Shown piece after piece: positions 14,986-29,526 of a stretch of DNA of 64,000 nucleotides (the stretch's first letter is position 1; each line of letters starts with the position of its first letter). The DNA comes from Bradyrhizobium sediminis (GTDB lineage: Bacteria > Pseudomonadota > Alphaproteobacteria > Rhizobiales > Xanthobacteraceae). The stretch lies in NCBI RefSeq assembly GCF_018736105.1, contig NZ_CP076135.1, positions 3,222,001-3,286,000 of the forward strand, in the 5' to 3' direction. Below the pieces are notes generated by a model that did not search any database, was not told the DNA's origin, and was given only the letters and a program-made list of their open reading frames with translations. A program made the translations under genes and the position numbers.

Positions 14986-15987
14986 GTGACCAGACTGATT
15001 TCTCGCCGCCACGTTCTGACCGGAGCCGCCGCGCTGTCCACCTCGGCCATCCTGCCGCGCACGAGCCTGGGTGCCGACTGGCGGCCGACCGAGACGGTCC
15101 GCCTGATCGTGCCGGCCGCACCGGGCGGCACTACCGACGTGATGGGGCGATTGCTGGCGGCGCATCTGCAGACCGCATGGGGCCAGTCCGCGATCGTGGA
15201 GAACCGGTCCGGCGGCGGCGGCACCATCGGCACGTCGGAAGTCGTGCGCAGCAAGGGCGACGGGCACGTCATTCTGGTCGGCAATCCCGGCCCCAATGCC
15301 ATCGCCTACAGCATCTTCAAGAATATGACCTACAAGCCGGACCAGTTGCAGCCGGTTTCCAACCTGATCCGGATTCCCAACATCATCTCGGCGCACCCGT
15401 CGGTTCCGATCAAGTCGATCCCCGAGATGATCGCCTACATCAAGGCCAATCCGGACAAGCTCACCTACGGCTCGTCGGGCGTCGGGCAGAGCCCTCACCT
15501 CACCATGGCCTGGCTGCTGCAGCTCACCGGCCTGAAGGTGGTGCACGTGCCGTTCCGCGGCGCCGGCCCGGCGCTGCAGGCCGCCCTCGGCGGCGATATC
15601 CAGATCCTGTCGGACAATCTCTATCCGACGCTGCCGCAGGTTCAGGAAGGCAAGCTCAATGCGCTGGCGGTGACCACGCCGGAGCGGAGCGCGCTGGCGC
15701 CGAACATTCCGACCGTGCGCGAAGCCGGGCCGGAACTGGCCAAATTCGACGTCTCGTCGTGGTTCGGCATCTTCCTGCCGAAGAGCGCGCCGGCCCCAGT
15801 CGTCGACGCCCTCAACAAGGAGATCAAGGTGTTCCTGGAGCGCGAGGACATCAAGACCAACATCGCCAAGATCGGCGCAACGACCGATTACGGCACCCCG
15901 CAGCAGTATACCGATTTCATCCAGGCGGAGACCGCGAAGTTCGCCAGCATCATCCAGAAGGAAGGACTGCAGATGGAGGTGAAGTGA
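14986..15987 (+). CDS. Tripartite tricarboxylate transporter substrate-binding protein (Bug family)
   Basis: A 333-residue periplasmic binding protein. The N-terminus has a twin-arginine type leader, SRRHVLTGAAALSTSAI, with cleavage near SLGADW. The binding core begins VRLIVPAAPGGTTDVMGRLL, and family loops include ENRSGGGGTIGTSEVV and GSSGVGQSPHLTMAWLLQL. The start is GTG at 14986 preceded by AGGGAG. No TctA/TctB membrane subunits are nearby, so it is an orphan, as is common for this expanded family. A terminator hairpin follows. The ligand is unknown; carboxylic acids are typical. Confidence 0.92.
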   Translation: MTRLISRRHVLTGAAALSTSAILPRTSLGADWRPTETVRLIVPAAPGGTTDVMGRLLAAHLQTAWGQSAIVENRSGGGGTIGTSEVVRSKGDGHVILVGNPGPNAIAYSIFKNMTYKPDQLQPVSNLIRIPNIISAHPSVPIKSIPEMIAYIKANPDKLTYGSSGVGQSPHLTMAWLLQLTGLKVVHVPFRGAGPALQAALGGDIQILSDNLYPTLPQVQEGKLNALAVTTPERSALAPNIPTVREAGPELAKFDVSSWFGIFLPKSAPAPVVDALNKEIKVFLEREDIKTNIAKIGATTDYGTPQQYTDFIQAETAKFASIIQKEGLQMEVK

Positions 15988-15996
15988 ACCTCGCCG

Positions 15997-16034
15997 TCAT
16001 CGCGAGGGTCGCTAGCGACGAAGCAATCCATCCC
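15997..16034. repeat. Half copy of palindromic repeat family B
   Basis: CGTCATCGCGAGGGTCGCTA followed by GCGACGAAGCAATCCATCC matches the left half of the element at 6072-6178. Confidence 0.5.
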
Positions 16035-16051
16035 TAGGCCTGGCAACGAAA

Positions 16052-16079
16052 AAACCCCGCGGCTCGCACCGCGGGGTTT
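16052..16079. terminator. Bidirectional Rho-independent terminator
   Basis: AAACCCCGCGG-CTCGCA-CCGCGGGGTTT with an A-run on the left and TCTTTTTC on the right. It serves both the binding-protein gene from the left and hppA from the right, whose stop is 23 bases away. Confidence 0.9.
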
Positions 16080-16101
16080 CTTTTTCGGCCATGTCGAACG
16101 C

Positions 16102-18220
<2,119 letters not shown>

Positions 18221-18424
18221 TGAATTTGCCTCAGATTTTGGTCAACCCCACGCCTCACCGCGGGAGCGGCGGACGCATAAAAAGAAGGCCTGCCCTGCCC
18301 AGAAGGGCGGCCTTAAATCGGCGGGACCATGCCAAAATCGCATCCGCTGCGCAACGCTGCGAAGGGCATAAACGGTCGATTTCGGCAGGTATTTGCGTCC
18401 CGGCCGGCGCTTTTTCCCGGAATT

Positions 18425-19424
18425 CTAGAAATGGCTGTAGGACAGGTGCTTTAGCGCGATCTCCCTGCCCTGCGCGTCCAGGAATTTCGGGGCTGACGGC
18501 CCGGCGATGACCGTGCCGATCGAGGCCACGGCCACCCCGGCCTGCCCGGCGGCTGCGGCAAATGCCTCGACGCGATTCTCCGGGATTGCGCACAGAATCT
18601 CGTAATCGTCGCCGCCGGCCACGATGGTTCCAATGCCGACCGTGCCGCGCGCCAGCAAGGCCGCTGCCGGTGCCGACAGCGGAATACCCGGCGCATCGAT
18701 CACGGCGGACACCGCTGAAGCCGCGCACAGCTTGGCGAGGTCTCCCGCCAGGCCGTCGGACACGTCCATCGCCGCAGAGGCATGGTCGCGAACCGCCTGC
18801 GCCAGGGCGTTGCGCGGCTGCGGCACGCGGTAACGGCCGACCAGCATCTCTTGCCGCGGCGTCGCCGGCGAGTGCCTTGGCGACCGCGCCGCCTTTCAGG
18901 ATATCGAGGCCGAGCGCGGCGTCGCCGATCGTCCCGCTCACCACGATCCGGTCGCCCGGCTTGGCGCCGCTGCGATGGACCATCCTGCCCGGCGGCACCC
19001 GCCCGAACGCCGCGATCGAGATCATCTTGGGACCGGGTGTGGAAACCGTATCGCCGCCCAGCAACGGACAGCCGTATCGGGCCGCATCCTCGCCAAGCCC
19101 GCGCGCAAACGGCGCCAGCCAGGCATCGTCCGCGCTGCGCAGGGCCAACGTCAGCAGGAAGCCGGCGGGAACTGCGCCCTTGGAGGCGAGATCGGACAGG
19201 TTCACCCGCAGCGCCTTGCGCGCGACTGTGTCCGGTGGGTCATCGGGGAAAAAATGCACGCCCTCGACGATCGCGTCCGTCTTCAGCACGAGGTCGTCAG
19301 CCGATGGCTTCAGGATCGCGGCGTCATCGATCAGGCCGAACGCGCCGGGGTCGGTCGCGAGAGGTTGAAAATAGCGCGCGATCAGCGCGTCCTCGCCGGA
19401 TGGAGACTGTTTGGGACCGGTCAT
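18425..19424 (-). CDS. thiL: Thiamine-monophosphate kinase, frame broken
   Basis: ThiL phosphorylates thiamine monophosphate to thiamine diphosphate. The first part, in one frame, has GLIDDAAIL with the metal-binding aspartates, KTDAIVEGVHF, and LLGGDTVSTPGP. The second part, in another frame, has MDVSDGLAGDLAKLC and GGDDYEILC. They join near 18846-18853, where AREMLVGRYRVPQPR would be restored by adding two bases in a GAGA context. The repaired protein would be about 333 residues, normal for the family. The break is probably a sequence error. The gene follows nusB as in other rhizobia. Confidence 0.92.
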
Positions 19425-19440
19425 AATGCGCGCTCCAAAC

Positions 19441-19548
19441 CACGACTGTCGTCGCCCGGCTTGGCCGGACGATCCAGTACGCCGCGGCGCAAGTGATCAA
19501 ATACGACCGCCGCGGCGTACCGGATCATCCGCTTTCGCGGATGATGAC
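19441..19548. repeat. Intergenic palindromic repeat (family F)
   Basis: GCCCGGCTTGGCCGGACGAT at the left, TACGCCGCGGCG and CGCCGCGGCGTA as inner inverted arms, and GCGGATGATGAC at the right. It separates thiL from nusB. A relative is at 36381-36485. Confidence 0.65.
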
Positions 19549-19578
19549 AGCTGAACGTGCGGCTGGCGCCCATTCCAG

Positions 19579-20068
19579 CTACCCCCGCGCGAACTCGTCG
19601 GCGCGAAACTGGCGGGCGATCTGGTCGAGCACCGCATTCACCATGCCGGTCTCCTCGGCCTCGACGAAGGCATGCGCGACATCGACATATTCCGACACAC
19701 ACAACGCGGCCGGGCACGTCCTTGCGATGCTCGAGTTCATAGGCGCCGGCGCGCAACACCGCGCGCAAGATGGCGTCGATCCGCTTCAGCGGCCAGCCCT
19801 TCGACAGCGCCTCGTCGATCAGGGGATCGAGCTTGGCCTGGTCGCGCACCACGCCGGCGACAACGTCCTTGAAGAAGGCGGCTTCGGCCGGCAGATAGGT
19901 ATCGCCCTCGACCTCGTTGCCGAGCCAGTGGCTCTCGAACTCGGCGAAGATGTCGTTGATCCCGGCGCCGCCGATATCCATCTGGTAGAGCGCCTGCACG
20001 GCGGCGAGCCGCGCCGCGCCGCGCCGGTTGGCCTTCTTGTCCGGGCTCTTGTTCTTGCTGTCCGCCAT
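19579..20068 (-). CDS. nusB: Transcription antitermination factor NusB, frame broken
   Basis: NusB binds boxA RNA with S10 in rRNA antitermination. MADSKNKSPDKKANRRGAAR opens the protein, then LAAVQALYQMDIGG, AFFKDVVAGVVRDQ and LKRIDAILRAVLRAGAYELE. After RKDVPGRVV the frame shifts within a GTGTGTG run at about 19694-19703, and SEYVDVAHAF, GMVNAVLDQIARQFRADEFA continue in another frame to a stop at 19579. One extra or two missing bases would explain it. Repaired length is 162-163 residues, normal. It starts two bases after ribH stops. Confidence 0.93.
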
Positions 20069-20070
20069 GA

Positions 20071-20562
20071 TCAGGCCCTGGCCAGACGGCGCTTGATCCG
20101 CAGCATCGCCAATGCCGCGCGCGCGGCGTCGCCGCCCTTGTTGAGTTCGCCGGAGCGCGCCCGCGCCCAGGCCTGCGCGTCGGTGTTGACGGTGATGATG
20201 CCGTTGCCGAGCGGGAACTTTCTGTTCACCGCGAGGTTCATCAGCGCCCGCGAGGATTCGATCGAGACGATTTCGAAATGGATGGTGTCGCCGCGCACCA
20301 CGCAGCCGAGCGCAATCGCCGCATCATAGGGCTTGCCGTTGTTCTCGGCGGCATCGAGCGCGATTGCGATCGCGGCTGGAACTTCCAGCGCGCCGGGCAC
20401 CGTGATGACATCGTGGCTGACCCCGGCGGCTTTCAACTCGGCGACCGCGCCTTCCAGCAGCGCGTCCTGGATGTCGTCATAGAAACGCGCCTCGACGATC
20501 AGCGCCCGTGCGCCGGAGATGTCGGTCTGGTCCTTCAGGGGTGCGCGCCGCGCGTCTGCCAT
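20071..20562 (-). CDS. ribH: 6,7-dimethyl-8-ribityllumazine synthase
   Basis: A 163-residue lumazine synthase that condenses the ribityl-uracil precursor with dihydroxybutanone phosphate, the step before riboflavin synthase. Marks are [50 protein letters not shown] and the catalytic histidine region [14 protein letters not shown], then [11 protein letters not shown]. It is intact. It is followed at once by nusB, and ribE and ribD lie upstream, separated by a family C repeat. Confidence 0.96.
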   Translation of the reverse strand: MADARRAPLKDQTDISGARALIVEARFYDDIQDALLEGAVAELKAAGVSHDVITVPGALEVPAAIAIALDAAENNGKPYDAAIALGCVVRGDTIHFEIVSIESSRALMNLAVNRKFPLGNGIITVNTDAQAWARARSGELNKGGDAARAALAMLRIKRRLARA

Positions 20563-20587
20563 TGAATCTTTCCGTTTCGGTCGGTGC

Positions 20588-20687
20588 CCTCACCCTGAGG
20601 AGCGGCCGCTCGGCCGCGTCTCGAAGGATGAGGAAATTTCCGGGCCTCATGGTTCGAGACGGCGCTAGCGCCTCCTCACCATGAGGG
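20588..20687. repeat. Intergenic palindromic repeat (family C)
   Basis: CACCCTGAGGAGCGGCCGCT with CGGCCGCGTCTCGAAGGATG, then CCTCATGGTTCGAGACGGCG with CGCCTCCTCACCATGAGG. Complete two-arm copy between ribE and ribH. Confidence 0.75.
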
Positions 20688-20737
20688 GTTGGTGGGGCGT
20701 TTTTAGGCGCGGTCACCGGCAAAGCCAAGGGCCGCGT

Positions 20738-21344
20738 CTACTTCATTTCCGACAGCCGCGCGGCGTAGCGCGCCATCAGGTCGACCTCGAGATTGACCTC
20801 GCTGCCGGCGCGCCAGCCTTGCAGCGTCGTGACAGCGAGCGTGTGCGGAATGATCAGCACCGAGAACACCGCGTCATTGACGGTATTCACCGTCAGCGAC
20901 ACGCCATCCAGCGTCACCGAGCCCTTTACCGCGATGAAGCGCGCCAGTTCGCGCACGGTGGAGAGCTCGAACCGCGCCATGTCGGGCAGGTCGTCACGCT
21001 TGACGATGGTGGCGACGCCGTCGGCATGGCCGGCGACGATATGGCCGCCGAGCTCGTCGCCGATCTTCAGCGCGCGCTCCAGGTTGAGTCTGGTTCCCGC
21101 CACCCAGTGCTTCGCGGTGGTCATGCGCAGCGTTTCGGCGGCGGTGTCGACTTCGAACCAGGTCTTGCCCTGCTCCACGCCGGAGCCGACGACCGTCAGG
21201 CAGACGCCATTGCAGGCGATCGAGGCGCCGTCGGCGATGGTTGACCGGTCGTAGCGGCAGGCGATGCGCAGGCGATGCAATTGCCCCTGCGCCGTCGGCG
21301 TCAGGCTGACGATTTCGCCGATCGGTGACTATGCCGGTAAACAT
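20738..21344 (-). CDS. ribE: Riboflavin synthase alpha chain, frame broken
   Basis: Converts two lumazines to riboflavin. MFTGIVTD at 21344 is in one frame and GEIVSLTPTAQGQLHRLRI onward in another. The two frames join near 21320-21323, where GATATC seems to have lost AT. The two lumazine-binding repeats are visible: SIACNGVCLTVV, then GHIVAGHADGVATI, and SVTLDGVSLTVNTV. Repaired length is 202 residues, normal. The ATG overlaps the ribD stop as TAATG. The break is probably a sequence error because the whole remaining sequence is well conserved. Confidence 0.93.
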
Positions 21345-22499
21345 TAAGCGCGCTCGTAAACTGTAAGAGTGTCGTCTTGCAGCGTTTCGCTAGCACGGAG
21401 TTTGAACGCGGGCGACTGCGTGATGGCCGAGAGCGGCAATGCGTCCAGCGCGGGGACGCCATCGGCGCCGACCGGATTGGCGCCGCGCAGCAGCCAGACT
21501 TCGTCGACGAGGTTGGCCGCGACAAAGGATGACGCCACCTTCGCGCCACCCTCCACCAGGAGCCGCGTGATGCCCTTCTCGGCCAGCGCCTGCAGCACGG
21601 CTGCGAGATCGAGGCCCGGCAGCGGCGCGGTCGTGGTGGGCACCCGCATCACCTGCGCACCGGCGGCACCGAGCTTCATGGCGGCGGGCGCTTCGGCGAG
21701 GCTCGACGTCATCACCCACAGCGGCGTCTCCCGCGCGGAATGAATCAATTTGCTGGTGCCGGAAATCCGCAAGCTCCGATCCAGCACCACCCGCACCGGC
21801 GAACGGGATTCCATGCCCGGCAGGCGGCAGGTCAACAGCGGATCGTCCGCCTGCACGGTGCCGATCCCGACCAGGATGGCGTCGCACTGCGCACGCAGCA
21901 GGTGCACCCGCGCTTTGGCGGCCTCGCCCGTGACGGCGACGGGCTTGTGGCCGGCAGCGGCAATCTTGTCGTCCGGCGATACCGCAAGTTTCAGGATCAC
22001 ATGCGGGCGCTTGTTGCGGACGCGGCGGAAAATGCCCGGCATGATCGCGCGCCGCCTCCGCCGTCCCTGGCCCGATATCGACGGTGATTCCGGCGGCGCG
22101 CAGCTTGGCATGGCCCTGCCCGGCCACTTCGGGATTGGGATCCTCGATCGCCGACACCACCCGGGCGATGCCGGCAGCGATCACCGCGTCGGCGCAGGGC
22201 GGCGACTTGCCGAAATGCGAACACGGCTCCAGCGTCACATAAAGGGTGGCGCCGCGGGCGGCCTCGCCGGCGCGCCCGAGCGCCTCGGGTTCGGCATGGG
22301 GACGGCCGCCGGCCTGAGTCCAGCCGCGGCCGACGATGATCCCGTCCTTTACCACGACCGCGCCGACGGCCGGGTTGGGCCAGACCCGGCCCTGCCCGCG
22401 CCGGCCCAGCGCCAGCGCCAGCGCCATGAAGCGCTGGTCGGCAGCCTTGGATTCCCGGGCTTTCTGGGCGTACTGGTCTTCCAGAATACGGAAGATCAT
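21344..22499 (-). CDS. ribD: Bifunctional riboflavin deaminase/reductase, frame broken
   Basis: RibD has an N-terminal pyrimidine deaminase ([11 protein letters not shown] and [18 protein letters not shown] carry the zinc ligands) and a C-terminal reductase ([49 protein letters not shown]). The frame breaks at about 22027, where CATTTTCCGCCGC has one C too many; removing it restores [12 protein letters not shown]. Repaired length is 384 residues. The gene starts at 22499 by ATGA overlap with nrdR and ends overlapping ribE, so nrdR-ribD-ribE are coupled. Confidence 0.94.
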
Positions 22500-22978
22500 T
22501 TGCGCAACGGGGCGAGCCGCGCTTCGTCATCGCCGGAGAGCTCGCCGAGCACGGTTTCAAAGTCCTTGGCTTCGCGGAAATTGCGATAGACCGAGGCGAA
22601 GCGGACATAGGCGACGTCGTCGAGCTGGCGCAGATGCTCCATCACGATCTCGCCGATCGCCTCCGACGAAATCTCCGCCTCGCCGCCGCTTTCGAGTTCG
22701 CGCACGATCGCCGAAACCATCTTCTCGACCCGTTCAGGATCGACCGGGCGCTTGCGCAAACTGATCTGCAGCGAGCGCACCAGCTTGTCGCGGTCGAACG
22801 GCACCCGGCGGCCGTTGCGCTTGATGACCGTGAGTTCGCGCAGCTGCACCCGCTCGAAAGTGGTGAAGCGGAAATTGCAGGCGACGCACACCCGGCGCCG
22901 CCGGATCACGGCGGAATCCTCGGTCGGACGCGAGTCCTTCACCTGCGTATCGAGACTGTTGCAGCTGGGGCATCGCAT
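22496..22978 (-). CDS. nrdR: Transcriptional repressor NrdR
   Basis: A 160-residue repressor of ribonucleotide reductase genes. The N-terminal zinc ribbon starts [20 protein letters not shown] and includes [15 protein letters not shown], with four cysteines in CxxC pairs. The ATP-cone follows, with [20 protein letters not shown] and a C-terminal [14 protein letters not shown]. Its start ATG at 22978 gives the canonical N-terminus; the frame upstream is a shadow of glyA. Its stop overlaps the ribD start. The adjacent position to glyA is typical of alphaproteobacteria. Confidence 0.96.
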   Translation of the reverse strand: MRCPSCNSLDTQVKDSRPTEDSAVIRRRRVCVACNFRFTTFERVQLRELTVIKRNGRRVPFDRDKLVRSLQISLRKRPVDPERVEKMVSAIVRELESGGEAEISSEAIGEIVMEHLRQLDDVAYVRFASVYRNFREAKDFETVLGELSGDDEARLAPLRK

Positions 22979-22991
22979 CCGGAAAGTGACC

Positions 22992-24305
<1,314 letters not shown>

Positions 24306-24637
24306 CGGCGAAATATCTCCACCGCCGCAACCTGTTAGGCGAGGTGCGGCCGGTCACGTGTGGCGATCGAAAGCGGCGCTGGCGGGATACCATATCGGGC
24401 AGCGGCGGCCAAGCACTTGCGGTACATGGCTGATATTTATGCAAGATATGGTGGGGATTGGGCGGGTTCCAGCCGGTCCTCGTCCCGTAAACGCCGGCCC
24501 AAACACCTCCCCGGCGTCGCCCCGGCCTCGAGCCGGGGCCCATAACCACGAAAGCTCGTTGGAGCAAAGCCGTCTGCCACGGCGCCCCTTCCCGCTGGCA
24601 CGGCGTATGGGTTCCGGCGTTCGCCGGAACGACGGGA
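24306..24637. repeat. Non-coding gap with palindromic repeat (family G)
   Basis: A 332-base gap between glyA and the GST gene. Bases 24519-24635 hold a two-arm repeat: GCCCCGGCCTCGAGCCGGGG near the left and GGTTCCGGCGTTCGCCGGAA near the right. The left third (24306-24460) shows no coding frame and should include the glyA promoter. No RNA gene was recognised. Confidence 0.5.
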
Positions 24638-25260
24638 TTACTTCGCGAACCGGTAGGCCCCGCCCTTCTCGACCGAGCGCTGGAACGCCGGCCGCGCGTG
24701 CATCCGCGTCAGCCAGGCGCTGAGGTTCGGATAGGGCCCGAGCTTGTCGAACACCTTGGCCATCTCGGCGACAAAGCTCATCTGGATATCGACGCCGGTC
24801 AGCGACGTCCCGACAAGAATTCCCTGCCCTTCAGCGCGCCGTCGACATAGCCGAGATGGTTTGCCATTTCGCTGTCGATGCGCGGATGCAAGGGAGCGCC
24901 GGCCTCCTTCAGCCCGAGACGTAGAGGTTCATCATCAGCGGCAGCATCGCCGAGCCTTCCGAATAGTGCAGCCACTCGTTATAGGCTTCGTACTCGGCAC
25001 TGCCGGGCGCCGGCATCATCGCGCCCTTCCCATTTGCGAATGATGTAATCGACGATCGCGCCCGATTCCGCGATGGTGATGTCGCCGTCGGTGATCACGG
25101 GCGACTTGCCGAGCGGATGCACTTTTGTCAGCTCCGGCGGCGCCAGCCGCGTGACGGCATCGCGCTGATAGCGCTTCATCTCATAGGGCGTGCCCAGTTC
25201 CTCCAGCAGCCACAGGATCCGCTGCGAGCGGGAGTCGTTGAGATGATGCAGGGTGAGCAT
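24638..25260 (-). CDS. Glutathione S-transferase family protein, three frame breaks
   Basis: The N-terminal thioredoxin-like domain reads MLTLHHLNDSRSQRILWLLE and the glutathione-binding loop is HPLGKSPVITDGDITIAESGA. The helical C-terminal domain is spread over further frames: YNEWLHYSEGSAML, HPRIDSEMANHLGYVDGAL, GTSLTGVDIQMS and RPAFQRSVEKGGAYRFAK. Breaks lie near 25024-25026 (one extra base), 24913-24916 and 24815-24817 (one base missing at each). Repaired length is 207 residues, a normal GST. These breaks belong to the same error-prone stretch as those in glyA. The substrate is unknown. Confidence 0.85.
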
Positions 25261-25339
25261 GGGGTTTCCTCGGCGCGATGTTGTCCCGAGGTGTATCGTT
25301 TCCGCGAGATCTCAGCAACGCATACAGCTGTCGGACGCC

Positions 25340-25582
25340 TCACAGCCCCGTAAATCCCGCCTTCACCGGATCGCTCGATCCGTCGAGTTCGCGCAGATAG
25401 GTCAGCCCGCACACCGTCAGCCGATGCGTATCCTTCTCGCCGGCTTCCATCAGCGTGGTGAGATAGTCCGTCACCCTGGCGCGCGCTTCGGCGCTGGCCG
25501 CGGCGGTGCGGATCATCAGGAGATCGTAGGTCATCATGATGCGATCGATGACGGCTTCCATGGGATCCTCTTCGCTATCCAT
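25340..25582 (-). CDS. Hypothetical protein, coupled pair member 2
   Basis: An 80-residue acidic protein I do not recognise. It is predicted all-helical: MEAVIDRIMMTYDLLMIRTA, then SAEARARVTDYLTTLMEAG, and a short tail THRLTVCGLTYLRELDG. No signal peptide or membrane segment is visible. Its ATG shares a base with the stop of the preceding gene (TGATG), so the two are translated together. Position between a GST and an LdtR-like regulator gives no functional clue. Confidence 0.65.
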   Translation of the reverse strand: MDSEEDPMEAVIDRIMMTYDLLMIRTAAASAEARARVTDYLTTLMEAGEKDTHRLTVCGLTYLRELDGSSDPVKAGFTGL

Positions 25583-25806
25583 CAGACAGGCTCGGTGGCT
25601 TCGAACTTCGCGATCGCCCTGTTGGCGAGGCGAATCCGGTTGAATTCGCCGCGCTCAAACATCTGTACGATGATCTGGAGCAGCCGCTCATGGGTGGCGA
25701 GCGTGTCGGCGATCGCGCCGGTGCGGCGCAGATAGTTCGCGGCGATGCAATAGGCGTCGCCGAGCACTTCGACGTTCAGCACCTGCAATCCGCGCTCGAC
25801 CTGCAT
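25582..25806 (-). CDS. Hypothetical protein, coupled pair member 1
   Basis: A 74-residue protein I do not recognise. It opens MQVERGLQVLNVEVLGDAYC and is predicted mostly helical, with LATHERLLQIIVQMFERGEF in the middle and a short basic tail. It has a single cysteine. It overlaps the following gene by one base as TGATG. A hairpin terminator lies just upstream (25887-25921), separating it from the LdtR-like gene, so it needs its own promoter in the 90 bases after that hairpin. Confidence 0.65.
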   Translation of the reverse strand: MQVERGLQVLNVEVLGDAYCIAANYLRRTGAIADTLATHERLLQIIVQMFERGEFNRIRLANRAIAKFEATEPV

Positions 25807-25886
25807 GGCTTGTCCTCCGATACGAGATAAGCCGGGCGAGGTGCAAAAGTTCCATTGCTCGGAGGGGCAAAAACCCCCGAAAAAAC

Positions 25887-25921
25887 AAAACGCACCGGTC
25901 CGGAAGGCCCGGACCGATGCG
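25887..25921 (-). terminator. Rho-independent terminator
   Basis: On the minus strand, CGCATCGGTCCGG-GCCTT-CCGGACCGGTGCG is followed by TTTTGTTTTTTC. It lies 78 bases after the stop of the LdtR-like gene and should end its transcript. Confidence 0.85.
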
Positions 25922-25998
25922 CTTGGGGAAGTCTCTAACCTAGTTGCCGCCGGTCTTTTGCGACGCCGGCTTGGCCTGATCTCGCAGTCGAATAAGCG

Positions 25999-26514
25999 TC
26001 AGAGACGATACAGAATCTGGTCGGTCCAGAACCGCTCGAGCCGGTGCAGCGACTTGTTCAGGGTCGCGAACTCCTCGTTCGAGATGCCGCCGACCTGTTC
26101 CACGGTCTTGACGTGCTTCTGATAGAGCGCATCGACGATCTTGCGGATTTCCTGGCCCTGCGCGGTGAGGCGGATGCGGACCGAGCGGCGATCGACGCGG
26201 CTGCGCTGATGATCGAGGAAGCCGAGTTCAACCAGCTTCTTCAGATTGTAGGAGACGTTGGAGCCGAGGTAGTAACCGCGCGTGCGCAGTTCGCCCGCGG
26301 TCAGCTCCTTGTCGCCGATGTTGTAGAGCAGGAGCGCCTGCACCGAATTGATGTCGGCGCGGCCGCGGCGATCGAATTCATCCTTGATGACGTCGAGCAG
26401 ACGGCGATGCAGACGCTCCACCAAAGTCAATGCTTCGAGGTAGAGCGGCTGCACCGGAGCTTGTCCCGGAGCGCGGTCAGCGGTTTCCACCGCCGTTGCA
26501 ACGGCTTTGATCAT
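25999..26514 (-). CDS. ldtR: MarR-type winged-helix regulator, LdtR-like
   Basis: A 171-residue regulator. VERLHRRLLDVIKDEFDRRG, DINSVQALLLYNIGDKELTA, GELRTRGYYLGSNVSYNLKK and LDHQRSRVDRRSVRIRLT form the winged helix and wing. This matches LdtR of rhizobia and Liberibacter, which controls an L,D-transpeptidase and envelope stress genes. The start at 26514 follows AGGGGAAG; the longer open frame has no coding character. Single gene, ended by a strong terminator. The assignment to LdtR rather than another MarR is from sequence memory. Confidence 0.78.
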   Translation of the reverse strand: MIKAVATAVETADRAPGQAPVQPLYLEALTLVERLHRRLLDVIKDEFDRRGRADINSVQALLLYNIGDKELTAGELRTRGYYLGSNVSYNLKKLVELGFLDHQRSRVDRRSVRIRLTAQGQEIRKIVDALYQKHVKTVEQVGGISNEEFATLNKSLHRLERFWTDQILYRL

Positions 26515-26929
26515 GACACTTCCCCTTGTCGTTTTTAGCGACTTATTCGACGAAACTTTTGTTCCGCCTGATAGCCACAACTTAAGGGGGCGGTTTGAAG
26601 ATCCGCTTAAATAAGACAATAAAGAGATCATGAATTTAAGACAGTGAATCGCGGATTAAGCCCGCCACATAAGGACTTTTCGCAACCCTTCGATAAACGG
26701 TGGAGCGCCCCTGTTCACGCTTCGTTGGCGCACTCTGTCGCATATGGGAACAGTATCGTTCAAATTGGAAACGCCTGCGTAATACCTGTGACCGCGGCGT
26801 TAGGGTGACTGAAAAGTTACCGCAAAAGTTCCGGAAAATTTGATGCGACCGCAGGTGGATTTGCCGAATTCGGCAAGAACGATCGCGAAGGCGCACAACA
26901 ATTCCTGCCCGTGTGCGAATTCGAAACGC
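26515..26929. other. Non-coding gap between ldtR and a membrane protein gene
   Basis: A 415-base gap. Bases 26515-26660 are AT-rich and should contain the ldtR promoter and its leader. The middle has no coding frame. A perfect 16-base palindrome, TTGCCGAATTCGGCAA, is at 26861-26876, downstream of the gene at 26930; it could be an operator or short hairpin. No RNA gene recognised. Confidence 0.45.
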
Positions 26930-28658
<1,729 letters not shown>

Positions 28659-28661
28659 TCG

Positions 28662-28701
28662 TCATTCCGGGTCTGGTCCTTCGGACCATCCCGGAATGAC
28701 G
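28662..28701. repeat. Short palindromic repeat (family D)
   Basis: GTCATTCCGGGTCTGGTCC pairs with GGACCATCCCGGAATGAC around TTC. It lies two bases after the hemB stop and may act as a terminator-like hairpin. A longer copy is at 53480-53562. Confidence 0.7.
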
Positions 28702-28772
28702 GAAGTCCCTTGCAGCCATCAGCAGCCATTCCCATGTCCTGTCCCGGGAATGCACGGTCTGGAGGACTGACC

Positions 28773-29357
28773 ATGTCTTATGGCGATTCTGGTAACACTG
28801 GCGGCGCAGGCAATGCTGGCGGCGCTGGTAACGCTGGCGGCGCCTGGCGCAACGACGGTGGGGTGCAGCCGCATGCGTTCGATCCGGTGCTGCAGCCGGA
28901 GTTGTTTCGCGGGGTGCCGACGCGGCGGGTGTTCGCCTTCCTGATCGACGCCGTCGTGATCGCGGTCCCGGTGATCCTCGGTTACCTCTTCATCGCGGTG
29001 TTCGGCCTGATCACGCTGGGGTTGGGCTGGGCGTTGTTCTGGCTGGCCTGGCCGGCCACCGTGGTCTGGGCGGTGGTCTATTACGGCGCCTCGATAGGCG
29101 GACCGCATTCGGCTACCCTGGGCATGCGCGTGATGGATCTGGAGCTGCGCACCTGGTACGGGGCATCCGGTTATTTCGTGCTCGGCGCCATGCATGCGGT
29201 GCTGTTCTGGGTGTCGATCTCGTTCCTGACCCCGCTGATCCTGCTGGTCGGCCTGTTCAACGGCCGCTGCCGGCTGCTGCACGATTTCGTGCTGGGAACG
29301 GTGGTCATCAACAGCTCGGTCCGCACCCAGACGGCACAGCCTGCAAGAACTTTTTGA
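28773..29357 (+). CDS. RDD family membrane protein
   Basis: A 194-residue protein with a glycine/alanine/asparagine-rich N-terminus of about 30 residues containing a three-fold GGAGNA repeat, then the RDD domain: RGVPTRRVFAFLIDAVVI, where the Arg and Asp define the family, and three or four membrane segments. The C-terminal NGRCRLLHDFVLGTVVI is also typical. RDD proteins are of uncertain function; some may be transporters of compatible solutes or sodium/proton antiporters. GGAGG gives a strong ribosome site before the chosen ATG at 28773. Confidence 0.85.
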   Translation: MSYGDSGNTGGAGNAGGAGNAGGAWRNDGGVQPHAFDPVLQPELFRGVPTRRVFAFLIDAVVIAVPVILGYLFIAVFGLITLGLGWALFWLAWPATVVWAVVYYGASIGGPHSATLGMRVMDLELRTWYGASGYFVLGAMHAVLFWVSISFLTPLILLVGLFNGRCRLLHDFVLGTVVINSSVRTQTAQPARTF

Positions 29358-29451
29358 ACCGGCAAGCCGATTGACCGTCGGCCTCCGTGGCGCGATGCTG
29401 GAAACTGTTCGGCCCTGCTGAATCGGGGCCGAACCTGCTCTGGTGGTTTTT

Positions 29452-29506
29452 TGAGGCGTTTTCTTCATGCGAACCGGTACCCAATTCGCTTGGAAACGCC
29501 ATGGTT
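29452..29506. repeat. Palindromic repeat (family E), short copy
   Basis: GAGGCGTTTTCTTCATGCGA, then ACCGGTACC, then AATTCGCTTGGAAACGCC. The outer GGCGTTTTC and GGAAACGCC arms pair. Related to the copies at 44090-44191 and 56499-56543. Confidence 0.6.
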
Positions 29507-29526
29507 CGGAGGCCTGACGACCAAAC

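Noticed and set aside
20563..20737. FMN riboswitch before ribH
   Set aside because: The gap is filled by a family C repeat and lacks the conserved riboswitch helices.
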